From: Rhizomicrobium sp.
Lineage (GTDB): Bacteria; Pseudomonadota; Alphaproteobacteria; Micropepsales; Micropepsaceae
Direction of reading: 5' to 3'
Assembly: GCA_037200985.1 (NCBI GenBank)
Contig: JBBCGJ010000001.1
Coordinates: 4,378,756-4,442,755, forward strand
Length of the DNA: 64,000 nucleotides
The position numbers were made by a program, and so were the translations under genes. This document shows positions 34,254 to 43,529 of this stretch, in pieces; positions within the stretch are counted from its first letter, which is position 1, and each line of letters begins with the position of its first letter. The notes beneath the pieces are model-generated. The model did not search any database. It was not told the origin of the DNA and worked only from the letters and a program-made list of their open reading frames with translations.

Positions 34254-35395
34254 TCGCGTTGCTCGCTCTCATACCGGTGGCGATCTGGCTCTACCTGCTC
34301 GCGGGGCGCGGCATGTTCTGGGTGATGGCGGCGCGCGACGACATTGACGAAGATAAGGAAGGGGGCGATCCGCCGCCCGCGTCCTGGCCCTCGGTCGTCG
34401 CGGTCGTCCCGGCGCGCAACGAGGCCGATGTGATCGCGCGCAGCATCGGCAGCCTGCTGGCGCAGGACTATCCCGGTTCGTTCCGTATCGTACTGATCGA
34501 CGACCAGAGCGGCGACGGCACCGCCGATGTCGCACGCAGGCTCGATACAACCGGCCGGCTCGAAATTCTCACGGGTTCGCCGCGCCCGGCCGGCTGGGCC
34601 GGCAAGGTCTGGGCGATGAAACAGGGCGTCGAGCGCGCCGGCGCGCCGGATTACATCTGGTTCACCGATGCCGATATCGATCATCGTCCGGAAAACCTGC
34701 GCAAGCTCGTGGCGCGCGCCGAGGCCGGCAGGCTCGTCCTCACCTCGCTGATGGTGAAGCTGCACTGCAAGAGCTGGGCGGAGGCTTACCTGATCCCCGC
34801 CTTCGTGTTCTTCTTCGACATGCTCTATCCGTTCGCTTACGTGAACGATCCCAAACGCAAGACCGCCGCCGCTGCCGGCGGCTGCATGCTCGCGCGCCGC
34901 GACGCGCTGGAGCGCGCCGGCGGCATCGCCGCCATCCGGGGAGAAATCATCGACGATTGCGCGCTCGGCCGCGCGATGAAGGCGCAAGGTCCCATCTGGC
35001 TCGGCCTCACCGAGCGCGCCGCCTCGATCCGCCCCTATGCCGGCCTGCCCGAGATCCGCCGCATGGTGGCGCGCTCGGCCTATGCCCAGCTCGGCTATTC
35101 GCCGCTCGCGCTCGCGGGCACCTTCATCGGCATGATTGCCGTCTACGCCGCCGCCCCGCTGCTGGCCGTCTTCGCGGACCGATCCGCGCAAGCCTCCGGC
35201 ATCCTTGCCTGGGCCGCGATGACGCTCGCCTTCCAGCCGATCGCGAAATTCTACCGCGTCTCGCCGCTCTGGGGCCTCGCCCTGCCGCTGATCGGCTTCG
35301 TCTACGCGCTCTTCACGCTCGATTCGGCGGTCCAGCACTGGCGGGGGCGCGGCGGCATGTGGAAGGGCAGGGCGCAAGCCCTGGGGCAGTCATGA
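34250..35395 (+). CDS. hpnB: Hopene-associated glycosyltransferase HpnB
   Basis: A 381-residue membrane-anchored family 2 glycosyltransferase. An N-terminal TM segment precedes a GT2 domain with VVPARNEAD, LIDDQSGDGT and the FTDADIDH DxD-type motif (about residues 140-147). Two to three TM helices follow at the C-terminus. Named HpnB from its locus; the sugar donor is not established. It is joined to hpnA and hpnC by 4-base overlaps (ATGA). Confidence 0.93.
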   Translation: MIALLALIPVAIWLYLLAGRGMFWVMAARDDIDEDKEGGDPPPASWPSVVAVVPARNEADVIARSIGSLLAQDYPGSFRIVLIDDQSGDGTADVARRLDTTGRLEILTGSPRPAGWAGKVWAMKQGVERAGAPDYIWFTDADIDHRPENLRKLVARAEAGRLVLTSLMVKLHCKSWAEAYLIPAFVFFFDMLYPFAYVNDPKRKTAAAAGGCMLARRDALERAGGIAAIRGEIIDDCALGRAMKAQGPIWLGLTERAASIRPYAGLPEIRRMVARSAYAQLGYSPLALAGTFIGMIAVYAAAPLLAVFADRSAQASGILAWAAMTLAFQPIAKFYRVSPLWGLALPLIGFVYALFTLDSAVQHWRGRGGMWKGRAQALGQS

Positions 35396-36267
35396 CGGCA
35401 GCCGACCTCGCCTCCGGCAAGGGCCACACGGACGAGAATTTTCCCGTCGCCTCGGTCCTGATCGCCAAGCGTCACCGCCCCGCGATCCTCGCCTTCTACC
35501 GCTTCGCCCGCGCCGCGGACGACGTGGCCGATCACGCGACCACCAAGCCGGCCGACAAGCTCGCCCTGCTCGAAACCATGCGGGCCAGCCTGACCGGCGA
35601 AAGCGACGCCTCGCCGGAAGGAACCGAACTTCGCCGGGTGCTCGCGGAGCGCCGGCTTACCGACCGGCACGCCCTCGATCTGCTCGAAGCCTTCCGCCGC
35701 GACGTCAGCAAATCGCGCACCGCGAACTGGGACGATCTCTTGGATTATTGCCGCTACTCGGCGATGCCGGTCGGGCGCTTCGTGCTCGACGTGCATGGCG
35801 AGAGCCGCGCCACCTGGCCGGCCAATGACGCGCTCTGCGCCGCGCTGCAGGTGATCAACCATCTCCAGGATTGCGGCAAGGACTATCGCGAGATCGGCCG
35901 CGTCTACTTGCCCCTCGACCTGCTCGAACAGCAGAGCCTGTCGGTCTCCGTCCTGGCCGAGCCCAAGGCGCCGCCGCAATTGCGCATCGTCCTCGCCGAG
36001 CTGGCGCGCCGCACCCAGCGCCTGCTGGCCGCTTCGCGCCCCTTCGCCGGCCAGATCGCCGACCGCCGCCTCGCTCTCGAAGTCAGCGTCATCCAGACCC
36101 TGGCCGAAGACCTCGCCGCCCGGCTTCTCGTCCGCGATCCCTTGAGCGAGCGCGTCCACCACCGCCGGGGCGAAATGCCCGGCCTCCTGCTCCGCGCGGT
36201 TGCACGGTTTGCCTCGGGCCGGCTTCGTCCTAAAAGGGGCGGCGTCGAAGCCAAGTCCGTTCCATGA
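35392..36267 (+). CDS. hpnC: Squalene synthase HpnC (hydroxysqualene synthase step)
   Basis: A 291-residue trans-isoprenyl diphosphate synthase-like protein of the squalene/phytoene synthase family. It has the early FYRFARAADDVADH metal-binding segment (Asp-rich, residues 36-48) and the second segment NHLQDCGKDYREIGRVYLP near 160. In the HpnCDE route, HpnD makes presqualene diphosphate from two FPP and HpnC converts it to hydroxysqualene. It is coupled to hpnB and hpnD by 4-base overlaps. Confidence 0.93.
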   Translation: MTAADLASGKGHTDENFPVASVLIAKRHRPAILAFYRFARAADDVADHATTKPADKLALLETMRASLTGESDASPEGTELRRVLAERRLTDRHALDLLEAFRRDVSKSRTANWDDLLDYCRYSAMPVGRFVLDVHGESRATWPANDALCAALQVINHLQDCGKDYREIGRVYLPLDLLEQQSLSVSVLAEPKAPPQLRIVLAELARRTQRLLAASRPFAGQIADRRLALEVSVIQTLAEDLAARLLVRDPLSERVHHRRGEMPGLLLRAVARFASGRLRPKRGGVEAKSVP

Positions 36268-37106
36268 GCACCGCCGAACCCATCATCGCCGCCGCGCAGC
36301 AGAAGGCGTCGAACAGCTCGTTCTATTCCGCCATGCGGCTGATGCCCAAGGCGGAGCGCGAGGCGATGTTCGCGATCTACGGCTTCTGCCGCATGGTCGA
36401 CGACATCGCCGACGACGGCATCGGCACCCGCGCCGAACGCGCGGTGCGGCTCACCCAATGGCGGGTCGATCTCGACGATCTCTACGCCGGCCATGCGCCC
36501 GAGCGCGCCCAGTTTCTCGCCGAGCCCGTCGCCCGCTACGGCCTGCGCAAGGCCGATTTCCTCACCGTGATCGACGGCATGGACATGGACGTGGCGCAGG
36601 ACATCGTCGCGCCCGACCTCAAGACGCTCGACCTCTATTGCGAGCGCGTCGCCAGCGCGGTGGGCCGGCTGTCGATCAAGGTGTTCGGCATGGAGGAGGG
36701 GCCGGGCGACGAACTCGCCCACCATCTCGGCCGCGCGCTGCAGCTCACCAATATCCTGCGCGACATCGACGAGGACGCCGGCATCAACCGGCTCTACCTG
36801 CCGCGCGAATATCTGACGGAGGCCGGCATCGCCGCGACCGATCCGAAAGCCATCGTCGCCGATCCGCGCATCGACAAGGTCTGCAAGCAGGTCGCCCGCG
36901 ACGCGCACAAATTCTACGACGGCGCCGCCGCCGTCCTGGCGAAAAGGCCGAAGGGCCGTCTCGGCACGCCGCGCCTGATGGGTGCGGTCTATGAGGAAAT
37001 CCTGCGCCAGACCGAAGCGGTCGGCTGGGCGCCGCCGCGCACCCGCGTGTCGCTGTCCAAAGCCAGGCTGCTCGCCATCGTGCTGCGCCACGGGCTGTTC
37101 GGATGA
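36264..37106 (+). CDS. hpnD: Presqualene diphosphate synthase HpnD
   Basis: A 280-residue squalene/phytoene synthase-like enzyme. The first Asp-rich segment is CRMVDDIADDG (residues 43-53), and the second is LTNILRDIDEDAGINRLYLPREYL near 156-180. It joins two farnesyl diphosphates to presqualene diphosphate. Four-base overlaps with hpnC and hpnE show translational coupling. It is a paralogue of hpnC. Confidence 0.94.
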   Translation: MSTAEPIIAAAQQKASNSSFYSAMRLMPKAEREAMFAIYGFCRMVDDIADDGIGTRAERAVRLTQWRVDLDDLYAGHAPERAQFLAEPVARYGLRKADFLTVIDGMDMDVAQDIVAPDLKTLDLYCERVASAVGRLSIKVFGMEEGPGDELAHHLGRALQLTNILRDIDEDAGINRLYLPREYLTEAGIAATDPKAIVADPRIDKVCKQVARDAHKFYDGAAAVLAKRPKGRLGTPRLMGAVYEEILRQTEAVGWAPPRTRVSLSKARLLAIVLRHGLFG

Positions 37107-38353
37107 GCACCGCTTATATCGTCGGCGGCGGCCTCGCCGGCCTCGCCGCCGCCGTTGCGCTGGCGGAGAAGGGCCGCAAGGTGGTGCTGTTCGAAGGCGC
37201 GCCGCAGGCGGGCGGGCGCTGCCGCTCCTATTTCGACGCGACGCTGGGCTGCGTCATCGACAACGGCAACCATCTCGTCCTCTCGGGCAACACCTCGGTT
37301 CAGTCTTATCTCAAGGTCATCGGCGCGCAGGACGGGCTCGCCGGTCCCGACCGCGCGGTGTTCGATTTCGCCGATGTCCGCACCGACCGGCGTTGGACGC
37401 TGCGGCCGAACGACAGCGCGCTCGCCTGGTGGATTTTCTCCGAAGACCGCCGCGTGCCCGGCACGCAGCCGCAGGATTATCTCGCGCTCGTGCGGCTGCT
37501 CGCCGCCGGCGCGACCGACCGCATCGAAGACGTCATCGATTGCAGCGGACCCCTGTGGGAGCGCCTGCTGCATCCCTTCCTGCTGGCCGTGCTGAACAGC
37601 GAGCCGCGCACCGCCTCCGCCAAGCTGGCCGGCGCGGTGATTTCCGAATCGCTCGCGCGCGGCGGCCTCGCCTATCGCCCGCGCATCGCGCACCCGACGC
37701 TGGCGTCGGCGTTCGTCGACCCGGCGCTGAAATACCTGGCCGCCCACGGTGCCGATGTCCGCATCGGCCAGCGCGTCCGCGCCGTAGCGATGGACGATTG
37801 GCGCGTCACCGGCCTCGATCTCGCCGGCACGCCCGTGGCGGTCGGCAAGGACGACCGCGTCATCCTCGCCGTGCCGCCCTGGGTCGCGACCGAGCTGCTG
37901 CCCGGACTGACCGCGCCGACCGAATTCCGATCCATCGTCAACGCGCACTTCAAGGTGGTGCCGCCGGCCGGCGCGCCGCGCATCACCGGCGTGATCGGCG
38001 GCGCGGCGGAATGGGTCTTCGCCTTCGAGGACCGGGTCTCGATCACCGTCTCCGGCGCCGACGCTATCGTCGACGACGACCGCGAGGCGCTGGCGCGCCG
38101 ATTCTGGGCCGATGTGGCGAAAGTGCTGCACCTATCGGGCGACCTGCCGCCCTGGCAGGTTGTGAAGGAGCGCCGTGCCACCTTCGCCGCGACGCCGGAG
38201 CAGGCCGCCCGCCGCCCCGGCACGCAGACGCGCTGGCCGAACCTGCTGCTGGCCGGCGACTGGACCGCCACGGGCCTGCCCGCCACCATCGAAGGCGCCA
38301 TCCGCTCGGGACAGAAGGCGGCGGGTTTGGCCCTAAGGCTACCCTCCCCTTGA
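37103..38353 (+). CDS. hpnE: Hydroxysqualene dehydroxylase HpnE (squalene-associated FAD enzyme)
   Basis: A 416-residue flavoprotein with the FAD-binding N-terminus YIVGGGLAGLAAAVALAE and a C-terminal GDWTATGLPATIEGAIRSGQ segment. It reduces hydroxysqualene to squalene with FADH2, closing the HpnCDE route from FPP. The start overlaps hpnD by four bases. Its last five codons and its TGA (38351-38353) lie inside the arm of the family D repeat that follows, so the repeat determines the end of the protein. Confidence 0.92.
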   Translation: MSTAYIVGGGLAGLAAAVALAEKGRKVVLFEGAPQAGGRCRSYFDATLGCVIDNGNHLVLSGNTSVQSYLKVIGAQDGLAGPDRAVFDFADVRTDRRWTLRPNDSALAWWIFSEDRRVPGTQPQDYLALVRLLAAGATDRIEDVIDCSGPLWERLLHPFLLAVLNSEPRTASAKLAGAVISESLARGGLAYRPRIAHPTLASAFVDPALKYLAAHGADVRIGQRVRAVAMDDWRVTGLDLAGTPVAVGKDDRVILAVPPWVATELLPGLTAPTEFRSIVNAHFKVVPPAGAPRITGVIGGAAEWVFAFEDRVSITVSGADAIVDDDREALARRFWADVAKVLHLSGDLPPWQVVKERRATFAATPEQAARRPGTQTRWPNLLLAGDWTATGLPATIEGAIRSGQKAAGLALRLPSP

Positions 38354-38470
38354 GGGAGGGTCGAAATTCGCGAAGCGAATTTCGGGGAGGGGTCGTCCAC
38401 TGCCGCCGGACCCCTCTCCGAAAAATCTCCGCTGCGCTCCGATTTTTCGACCCTCCCTCAAGGGGAGGGT
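38341..38470. repeat. Family D long inverted repeat between hpnE and shc
   Basis: Outer arms of 24 bases (38341-38364 and 38447-38470) are exact complements, beginning ACCCTCCCCTTGAGGGAGGG. Two smaller hairpins lie inside (around 38365-38385 and 38418-38449). The left arm contains the hpnE stop codon. The right arm ends 16 bases before the shc ATG and supplies the purine-rich GGGGAGGG. Confidence 0.9.
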
Positions 38471-38486
38471 GGGCTATAAGTTTCTC

Positions 38487-40442
38487 ATGAACCAGATGAT
38501 CCTCGACCGCGAGACCGAAGGCACCATCGCCGTCGACAAGATGCTCGGCGACGCGACGCAGGCGCTGCTGAAGTCCCAGCGGCCCGATGGCCATTGGGTG
38601 TTCGAGCTCGAGGCCGACGCGACCATCCCGTCCGAATACGTCCTTCTGGTCCATTATCTGGCGGAAGCGCCGAACCTCGATCTCGAGCGCAAGATCGGCA
38701 GTTACCTGCGCCGCATCCAGTCGAAGGACCATGGCGGCTGGCCGCTCTATCACGGCGGCGCCTTCGACATTTCCGCGACCGTGAAGGCCTATTTCGCGCT
38801 CAAGATGATCGGCGACGATATCGGCGCGCCGCACATGGTGCGCGCCCGCGAGGCGATCCGCGCGCGGGGCGGCGCCATCAAGGCGAACGTCTTCACCCGC
38901 ATCCTGCTTGCGCTCTATGGCGAGACATCGTGGCAGAACGTGCCGACCGTGCCGGTCGAGCTGATCCTGCTGCCGCGCTGGTTCCCGATCCATCTGTCCA
39001 AGATGAGCTATTGGGCCCGCACCGTGATCGTGCCGCTGCTGGTGCTGGCCGCCAGACAGCCCGTCGCGCGCAATCCGCGCGGCATCCATGTGCCCGAGTT
39101 GTTCGTCGCAGGCGTGCCGGTCGCATCGCCCCGCGCGCCGCACCAGTCCGCCGGATGGTCCTTCTTCTTCAACACGCTCGACAAGGTGCTGAAGATCGTG
39201 CCGTGGCCAGGGCGCCTGCGGCGGCGCGCCATCGACGCTTGCGTGGCATGGACGACCGAGCGTCTCAACGGCGAGGACGGCCTCGGCGCGATCTACCCGG
39301 CCATGGCCAATTCCGTGATGATGTACGACGCGATGGGCGTGCCGGAGAGCGATCCGCGCCGTGCCATCGCCCGCAAATCGGTCGAACTGCTGCTCGTGGT
39401 CAAGGACGACGAGGCCTATTGCCAGCCCTGCGTCTCGCCGGTGTGGGACACGGCGCTGGCCGCGCACGCGCTGATGGAGGCGAAGTCGGACGTCGCGGAT
39501 GCCGCCGTGGCGAAGAGCCTCGAATGGCTGAAGCGCCGCCAGGTGCTCGACGTCAAAGGCGACTGGGCGGAGGAACGGCCGGACGTCCGTCCCGGCGGCT
39601 GGGCCTTCCAGTACAACAACGCGCATTATCCCGATCTCGACGACACCGCCGTGGTGGTGATGGCGCTCGACCGCGCCCGCGAACGCGCCGCGCCGTCCGC
39701 CGACGACGCGCAAGCCATCGCGCGGGGCCGCGAATGGGTCGAGGGCCTGCAATCGAAGAACGGCGGCTGGGGCGCCTTCGACGCCGACAACGCGTATTAC
39801 TACCTCAACAACATCCCCTTCGCCGATCACGGCGCGCTGCTCGATCCGCCTACGGACGATGTCACCGGCCGCTGCATCGGCATGCTGGCCCAGCTCGGTG
39901 CCGGTCCGGACAATCGGTTCATCGAAGGCGGTATCCAGTTCCTGAAAGATTCGCAGCTCAAGGACGGCAGCTGGTTCGGCCGCTGGGGCGTCAATTATAT
40001 CTACGGCACATGGTCCGCGCTCGCCGGCCTCAACGCAGCGTACATGCTGCCCGACGATCCGGTGATGCTGCGCGCCGCCGATTGGCTCAAGAAAATCCAG
40101 AACGCAGACGGCGGCTGGGGCGAGGATTGCGACTCCTACAAGCTCGATTACAAGGGCTATGAACCCGCGCCCTCGACCGCGTCGCAGACCGCCTGGGCGC
40201 TGCTCGGCCTGATGGCCGCCGGCGAGGTCGACAGTGCCGCCGTCGCGCGCGGCATCCGCTATCTCGAGGCGACGCAGGGCAAAGACGGCCTTTGGCCGCA
40301 GGAGCACTACACGGGCGGCGGTTTCCCGCGCGTGTTCTACCTGCGCTACCACGGCTATCCGAAATTCTTCCCGCTCTGGGCTGTGGCGCGCTACCGCAAT
40401 CTGAAAGCGGGGAATTCAAGACACGTTGCGTATGGATTGTGA
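38487..40442 (+). CDS. shc: Squalene-hopene cyclase
   Basis: A 651-residue cyclase of normal length. The catalytic acid motif DLDD (Asp383-Asp386) lies in YPDLDDTAVV, and several QW repeats are visible (for example QSKNGGWGAFDADN). A late GFPRVFYLRYHGYPKFFPL segment is also typical. It turns squalene into hopene/diplopterol at the inner membrane. I use ATG 38487; a second in-frame ATG is at 38496. It follows hpnE across the family D repeat and precedes hpnG. Confidence 0.96.
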   Translation: MNQMILDRETEGTIAVDKMLGDATQALLKSQRPDGHWVFELEADATIPSEYVLLVHYLAEAPNLDLERKIGSYLRRIQSKDHGGWPLYHGGAFDISATVKAYFALKMIGDDIGAPHMVRAREAIRARGGAIKANVFTRILLALYGETSWQNVPTVPVELILLPRWFPIHLSKMSYWARTVIVPLLVLAARQPVARNPRGIHVPELFVAGVPVASPRAPHQSAGWSFFFNTLDKVLKIVPWPGRLRRRAIDACVAWTTERLNGEDGLGAIYPAMANSVMMYDAMGVPESDPRRAIARKSVELLLVVKDDEAYCQPCVSPVWDTALAAHALMEAKSDVADAAVAKSLEWLKRRQVLDVKGDWAEERPDVRPGGWAFQYNNAHYPDLDDTAVVVMALDRARERAAPSADDAQAIARGREWVEGLQSKNGGWGAFDADNAYYYLNNIPFADHGALLDPPTDDVTGRCIGMLAQLGAGPDNRFIEGGIQFLKDSQLKDGSWFGRWGVNYIYGTWSALAGLNAAYMLPDDPVMLRAADWLKKIQNADGGWGEDCDSYKLDYKGYEPAPSTASQTAWALLGLMAAGEVDSAAVARGIRYLEATQGKDGLWPQEHYTGGGFPRVFYLRYHGYPKFFPLWAVARYRNLKAGNSRHVAYGL

Positions 40443-40450
40443 CATCTGCT

Positions 40451-40578
40451 TTCCTCCCCCGCCGTTGCGGGGGAGGTGCCGAGCGCAGCGAGGCGGAGGG
40501 GGCTTGCACTGGCCCCCTCCGTCACGCCTTCGCTGCGCTTTGGCGTGCCACCTCCCCAGCAACGGCGGGGGAGGAAAG
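40451..40578. repeat. Family A intergenic repeat between shc and hpnG
   Basis: Arms TTCCTCCCCCGCCGTTGCGG and GGCGGGGGAGGAAAG close an imperfect palindrome with an inner GGAGGGGGC / GCCCCCTCC pair. The right arm ends two bases before the hpnG ATG and provides its Shine-Dalgarno sequence. Confidence 0.88.
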
Positions 40579-40580
40579 AC

Positions 40581-41252
40581 ATGACCACCGTCCTCGCCGC
40601 CGTCGGCCTCGCGCGCGAGGCCAGGATCGCCGCCCGCGCCAAGCTCACGCCCGTGATCGGCGCCGGCAAGGGCGCGCTGCTGGAACAGCGCCTTTCCTGG
40701 GCCATCGCCAAGGGGGCCAAGGGCATCGTCAGCTTCGGCATCGCGGGCGCGCTGGCGCCGCTGCTCAAGATCGGCGATGTCGTGATCGCCACCCATGTCG
40801 TGCACGACGACGAGCATTACGCGACCGACCCGCAATGGAGCGGCATCCTGCGCGAGCGCCTTCCCGCCGCCCATTCCGTCGTGCTCGCCGGCCACGATCT
40901 GATCGTCAACCATGTCGACGGCAAGCGCCGTCTCTTCGCGCTGACCGGCGCGCATGCGGTGGACATGGAATCCCACATCGCCGCCCGCCTCGCGGCGCGC
41001 CACGGCATTCCCTTCGTCGCGCTGCGCGCGATCTCGGATGCCTGGACCAAAGGCCTGCCGCCGGCCGCGCTGGAGCCGCTCAGCGACAGCGGCAAGCCGC
41101 GCCTCGCGCGCATCCTCGCCTCGGTCGCCGCCGATCCGTCTCAGATTCCCGATCTGCTCGCCACTGGCCGCGAGGCCGGCAAGGCGTTCCGCGCGCTACT
41201 CCGCAGCCGCGACGCTCTCGGGCTTTTTCTTGGCTGCCCGTACCTCGGCTAG
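40581..41252 (+). CDS. hpnG: Hopanoid-associated phosphorylase HpnG
   Basis: A 223-residue nucleoside phosphorylase-like protein with a GIAGAL segment (around residues 52-57), HAVDMESHIAAR (typical of the MTA/purine nucleosidase fold) and ALRAISDAW. It removes adenine from adenosylhopane, giving ribosylhopane. GGAGG from the family A repeat lies six bases before the ATG. The last 57 bases overlap the 3' end of hpnH on the other strand. Confidence 0.9.
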   Translation: MTTVLAAVGLAREARIAARAKLTPVIGAGKGALLEQRLSWAIAKGAKGIVSFGIAGALAPLLKIGDVVIATHVVHDDEHYATDPQWSGILRERLPAAHSVVLAGHDLIVNHVDGKRRLFALTGAHAVDMESHIAARLAARHGIPFVALRAISDAWTKGLPPAALEPLSDSGKPRLARILASVAADPSQIPDLLATGREAGKAFRALLRSRDALGLFLGCPYLG

Positions 41253-42344
41253 CTTGTTCTCGACATGGGCGGAGAACACGAACTCCGCCGGGCGCTGGTG
41301 CGAGGTGTCGATGTCCGGCTTGAACGGCCCGCTCGTCTTCACGCCGCGCACCGCCAGCGGGATCAGCTTGTAGGGATGCTGGATCGAATCGATCACCGCC
41401 GTGCCCTCGAAGCCGCAATGGACCATGCAGTCCTGGCATTTCTCGTATTTGCCGACGCCATACTTGTCCCAGTCGGTGCCTTCGATCAGCTCCTTGAAGG
41501 TCTTCACATAGCCTTCGCCGAGCAGGTAGCAGGGCTTCTGCCAGCCGAACACGCAGCGCAGCGGCATCGACCAGGGCGTGCACTCATAGGTCTGGTTGCC
41601 GGCGAGGAAGTCGAGGAACAGCGGGCTCTGGGTGAACTCCCAAGCCTTGCCGCCATTGCCGCGCGAAAGGATATCGCGGAACAGCTTCTTGGTGCGCTCG
41701 CGGTTGAGGAAACTGTCCTGGTCCGGCGCCCGCTCATAGGCATAGCCGGGCGAGATCGTGATCCCGTCCAGCCCCATCTCCATCATCGTGTCGAAGAACT
41801 TCGCCACCCGCTCGGGGATCGCGTTGGAGAACAGCGTGCAGTTGATCTGGGTGCGGAAGCCCTTGGACTTGGCGAGCTTGATCGCGGCGATCGCCTTGTC
41901 GTAGACGCCGTCGAGGCAGACGGAGTGATCGTGCATCGCCTTGTCGCCGTCCAGATGGATCGACCAGGTGAAGTTCGGGTGCGGCTTGTACTGGTCGATC
42001 TTCTTGGAGAGCAGGATCGCGTTGGTGCACAGGATCACGAATTTGTTGCGGTCCAGATAGCCCTGCACGATCTGCGGCATCTCGCGATGGAGCAGCGGCT
42101 CGCCGCCCGCGATCGAGACGGCGGGCGCGCCGCATTCGTCGATCGCCTCCATGCACTCCTGATAGGACAGGCGCTGGTTCAGGATGTCGTCGGGATAATC
42201 GATCTTGCCGCAGCCGGCGCAGGCGAGGTTGCAGCGAAACAACGGCTCCAGCATGAGCACCAGCGGATAGCGCTTCTTGCCCGTCAGATGCTGCTTCATC
42301 ACATAGGCGCCGATGCGCGCCGCCTGCTGAACCGGAAGACCCAT
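41196..42344 (-). CDS. hpnH: Radical SAM adenosyl hopene transferase HpnH
   Basis: A 382-residue radical SAM protein with the CxxxCxxC cluster motif CNLACAGC (Cys38, Cys42, Cys45). A C-terminal Cys-rich segment (EKCQDCMVHCGF) might bind a further cluster. It attaches a 5'-deoxyadenosyl group to diploptene, the first step to extended (C35) hopanoids. It follows ispH at 45 bases on the minus strand; a small hairpin lies between them. It converges on and overlaps hpnG, which acts on its product. Confidence 0.95.
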   Translation of the reverse strand: MGLPVQQAARIGAYVMKQHLTGKKRYPLVLMLEPLFRCNLACAGCGKIDYPDDILNQRLSYQECMEAIDECGAPAVSIAGGEPLLHREMPQIVQGYLDRNKFVILCTNAILLSKKIDQYKPHPNFTWSIHLDGDKAMHDHSVCLDGVYDKAIAAIKLAKSKGFRTQINCTLFSNAIPERVAKFFDTMMEMGLDGITISPGYAYERAPDQDSFLNRERTKKLFRDILSRGNGGKAWEFTQSPLFLDFLAGNQTYECTPWSMPLRCVFGWQKPCYLLGEGYVKTFKELIEGTDWDKYGVGKYEKCQDCMVHCGFEGTAVIDSIQHPYKLIPLAVRGVKTSGPFKPDIDTSHQRPAEFVFSAHVENKLAEVRAAKKKPESVAAAE

Positions 42345-42360
42345 GTTCTATTCTCCTCGT

Positions 42361-42375
42361 CCCGCCGGAGGCGGG
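42361..42375. promoter_or_regulatory. Short hairpin between ispH and hpnH
   Basis: CCCGCC, three bases, then GGCGGG sits immediately 5' of the hpnH ribosome site. It could adjust hpnH translation or be an attenuated transcription stop after ispH. Confidence 0.4.
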
Positions 42376-42389
42376 CAAAACAAAAGACT

Positions 42390-43331
42390 CTAGGCCGCCG
42401 GTGCGCGGTCGTTGCGCAACTCCGCCGGCAGGCGGAATTCGATATGCTCTTTCTTGCCGTCCATGGTCTCGACGCTGACCGGCGCGATGCGGCCGAGCGC
42501 GGCGATCACGTCCTCGACCAGCCGCTCGGGCGCCGACGCGCCGGCGGTCAGCCCGACCCGCGCCTTGCCCCGCACCCATTCGGGCTTGAGCTCGCTGCCG
42601 TCGGCCAGAAGATAGCTCGGCACGCCGACCTCGCGGCCGATCTCGACCAGCCGGTTGGAGTTCGAGCTGTTCTTGGCGCCGACCACCAGGATCACATCGG
42701 CCACTTCGGCCAGTTGGCGCACCGCCGTCTGACGGTTCTGCGTGGCATAGCAGATGTCGGTCGTCTCGGGTCCGACGATGTCGCTGAAGCGCTTCTTCAG
42801 CGCCAGGATGATGCTCTTGGTGTCGTCGATGGAAAGCGTGGTCTGGGTGATATAGGCGACCGGCATCTCGGTCGGCAGCGTCAGCGCCGCGACATCCGAC
42901 TCGGACTGCACCAGGGTCACCGGCGCGCCGACCTGGCCCATCGTGCCTTCGACTTCGGGATGCCCGGCATGGCCGATCAGGATCAGGTGCCGGCCATGGG
43001 CGACATAGCGCTTGCCCTGGTTGTGCACCTTGGAGACCAGCGGGCAGGTGGCATCGAGCACGGGCAGCTTCCGCGACTGCGCGGTGTCGACCACGCTGCG
43101 CGGCACGCCATGGGCGCTGAACACGGTGACGGCGCCATCCGGAACTTCGGTCAGCTCCTCGACGAAGACCGCGCCCTTGTTCTTCAGCGTGTCGACGACG
43201 TGTTTGTTGTGGACGATTTCGTGGCGCACATAGACCGGCTCGCCGTATTTCTCCAGCGCGCGCTCGACGATGTCGATGGCGCGCACCACACCGGCGCAGA
43301 ACCCACGGGGCTGGGCGAGAATGACTCGCAT
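42390..43331 (-). CDS. ispH: 4-hydroxy-3-methylbut-2-enyl diphosphate reductase IspH (LytB)
   Basis: A 313-residue enzyme of normal length with the three [4Fe-4S] cysteines Cys12 (FCAG), Cys96 (DATCPLV) and Cys194 ([11 protein letters not shown]). It is the last step of the MEP pathway, making IPP and DMAPP. Genes hpnH and ispH are transcribed together. It is divergent from ispA, 198 bases away. Its location within the hopanoid locus fits supply of FPP. Confidence 0.96.
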   Translation of the reverse strand: MRVILAQPRGFCAGVVRAIDIVERALEKYGEPVYVRHEIVHNKHVVDTLKNKGAVFVEELTEVPDGAVTVFSAHGVPRSVVDTAQSRKLPVLDATCPLVSKVHNQGKRYVAHGRHLILIGHAGHPEVEGTMGQVGAPVTLVQSESDVAALTLPTEMPVAYITQTTLSIDDTKSIILALKKRFSDIVGPETTDICYATQNRQTAVRQLAEVADVILVVGAKNSSNSNRLVEIGREVGVPSYLLADGSELKPEWVRGKARVGLTAGASAPERLVEDVIAALGRIAPVSVETMDGKKEHIEFRLPAELRNDRAPAA

Positions 43332-43529
43332 CGGAACTCCTGTACCGGGCCTGATGGTGACCTGAATTCGAGCCTATAGCTACCGGAATGATGCAGTGCA
43401 ACCACAGGGGCTGGCATTTACCACGAGCCGCATGTAGGTCTGCCTTTTGCGTCGTTCAATTGTGCTAGGCTGTCTTGTTATGTCCCTGCCCTTTTTGGGG
43501 AAATTAGCGGCAGGTCGCACGGGGTGTTC

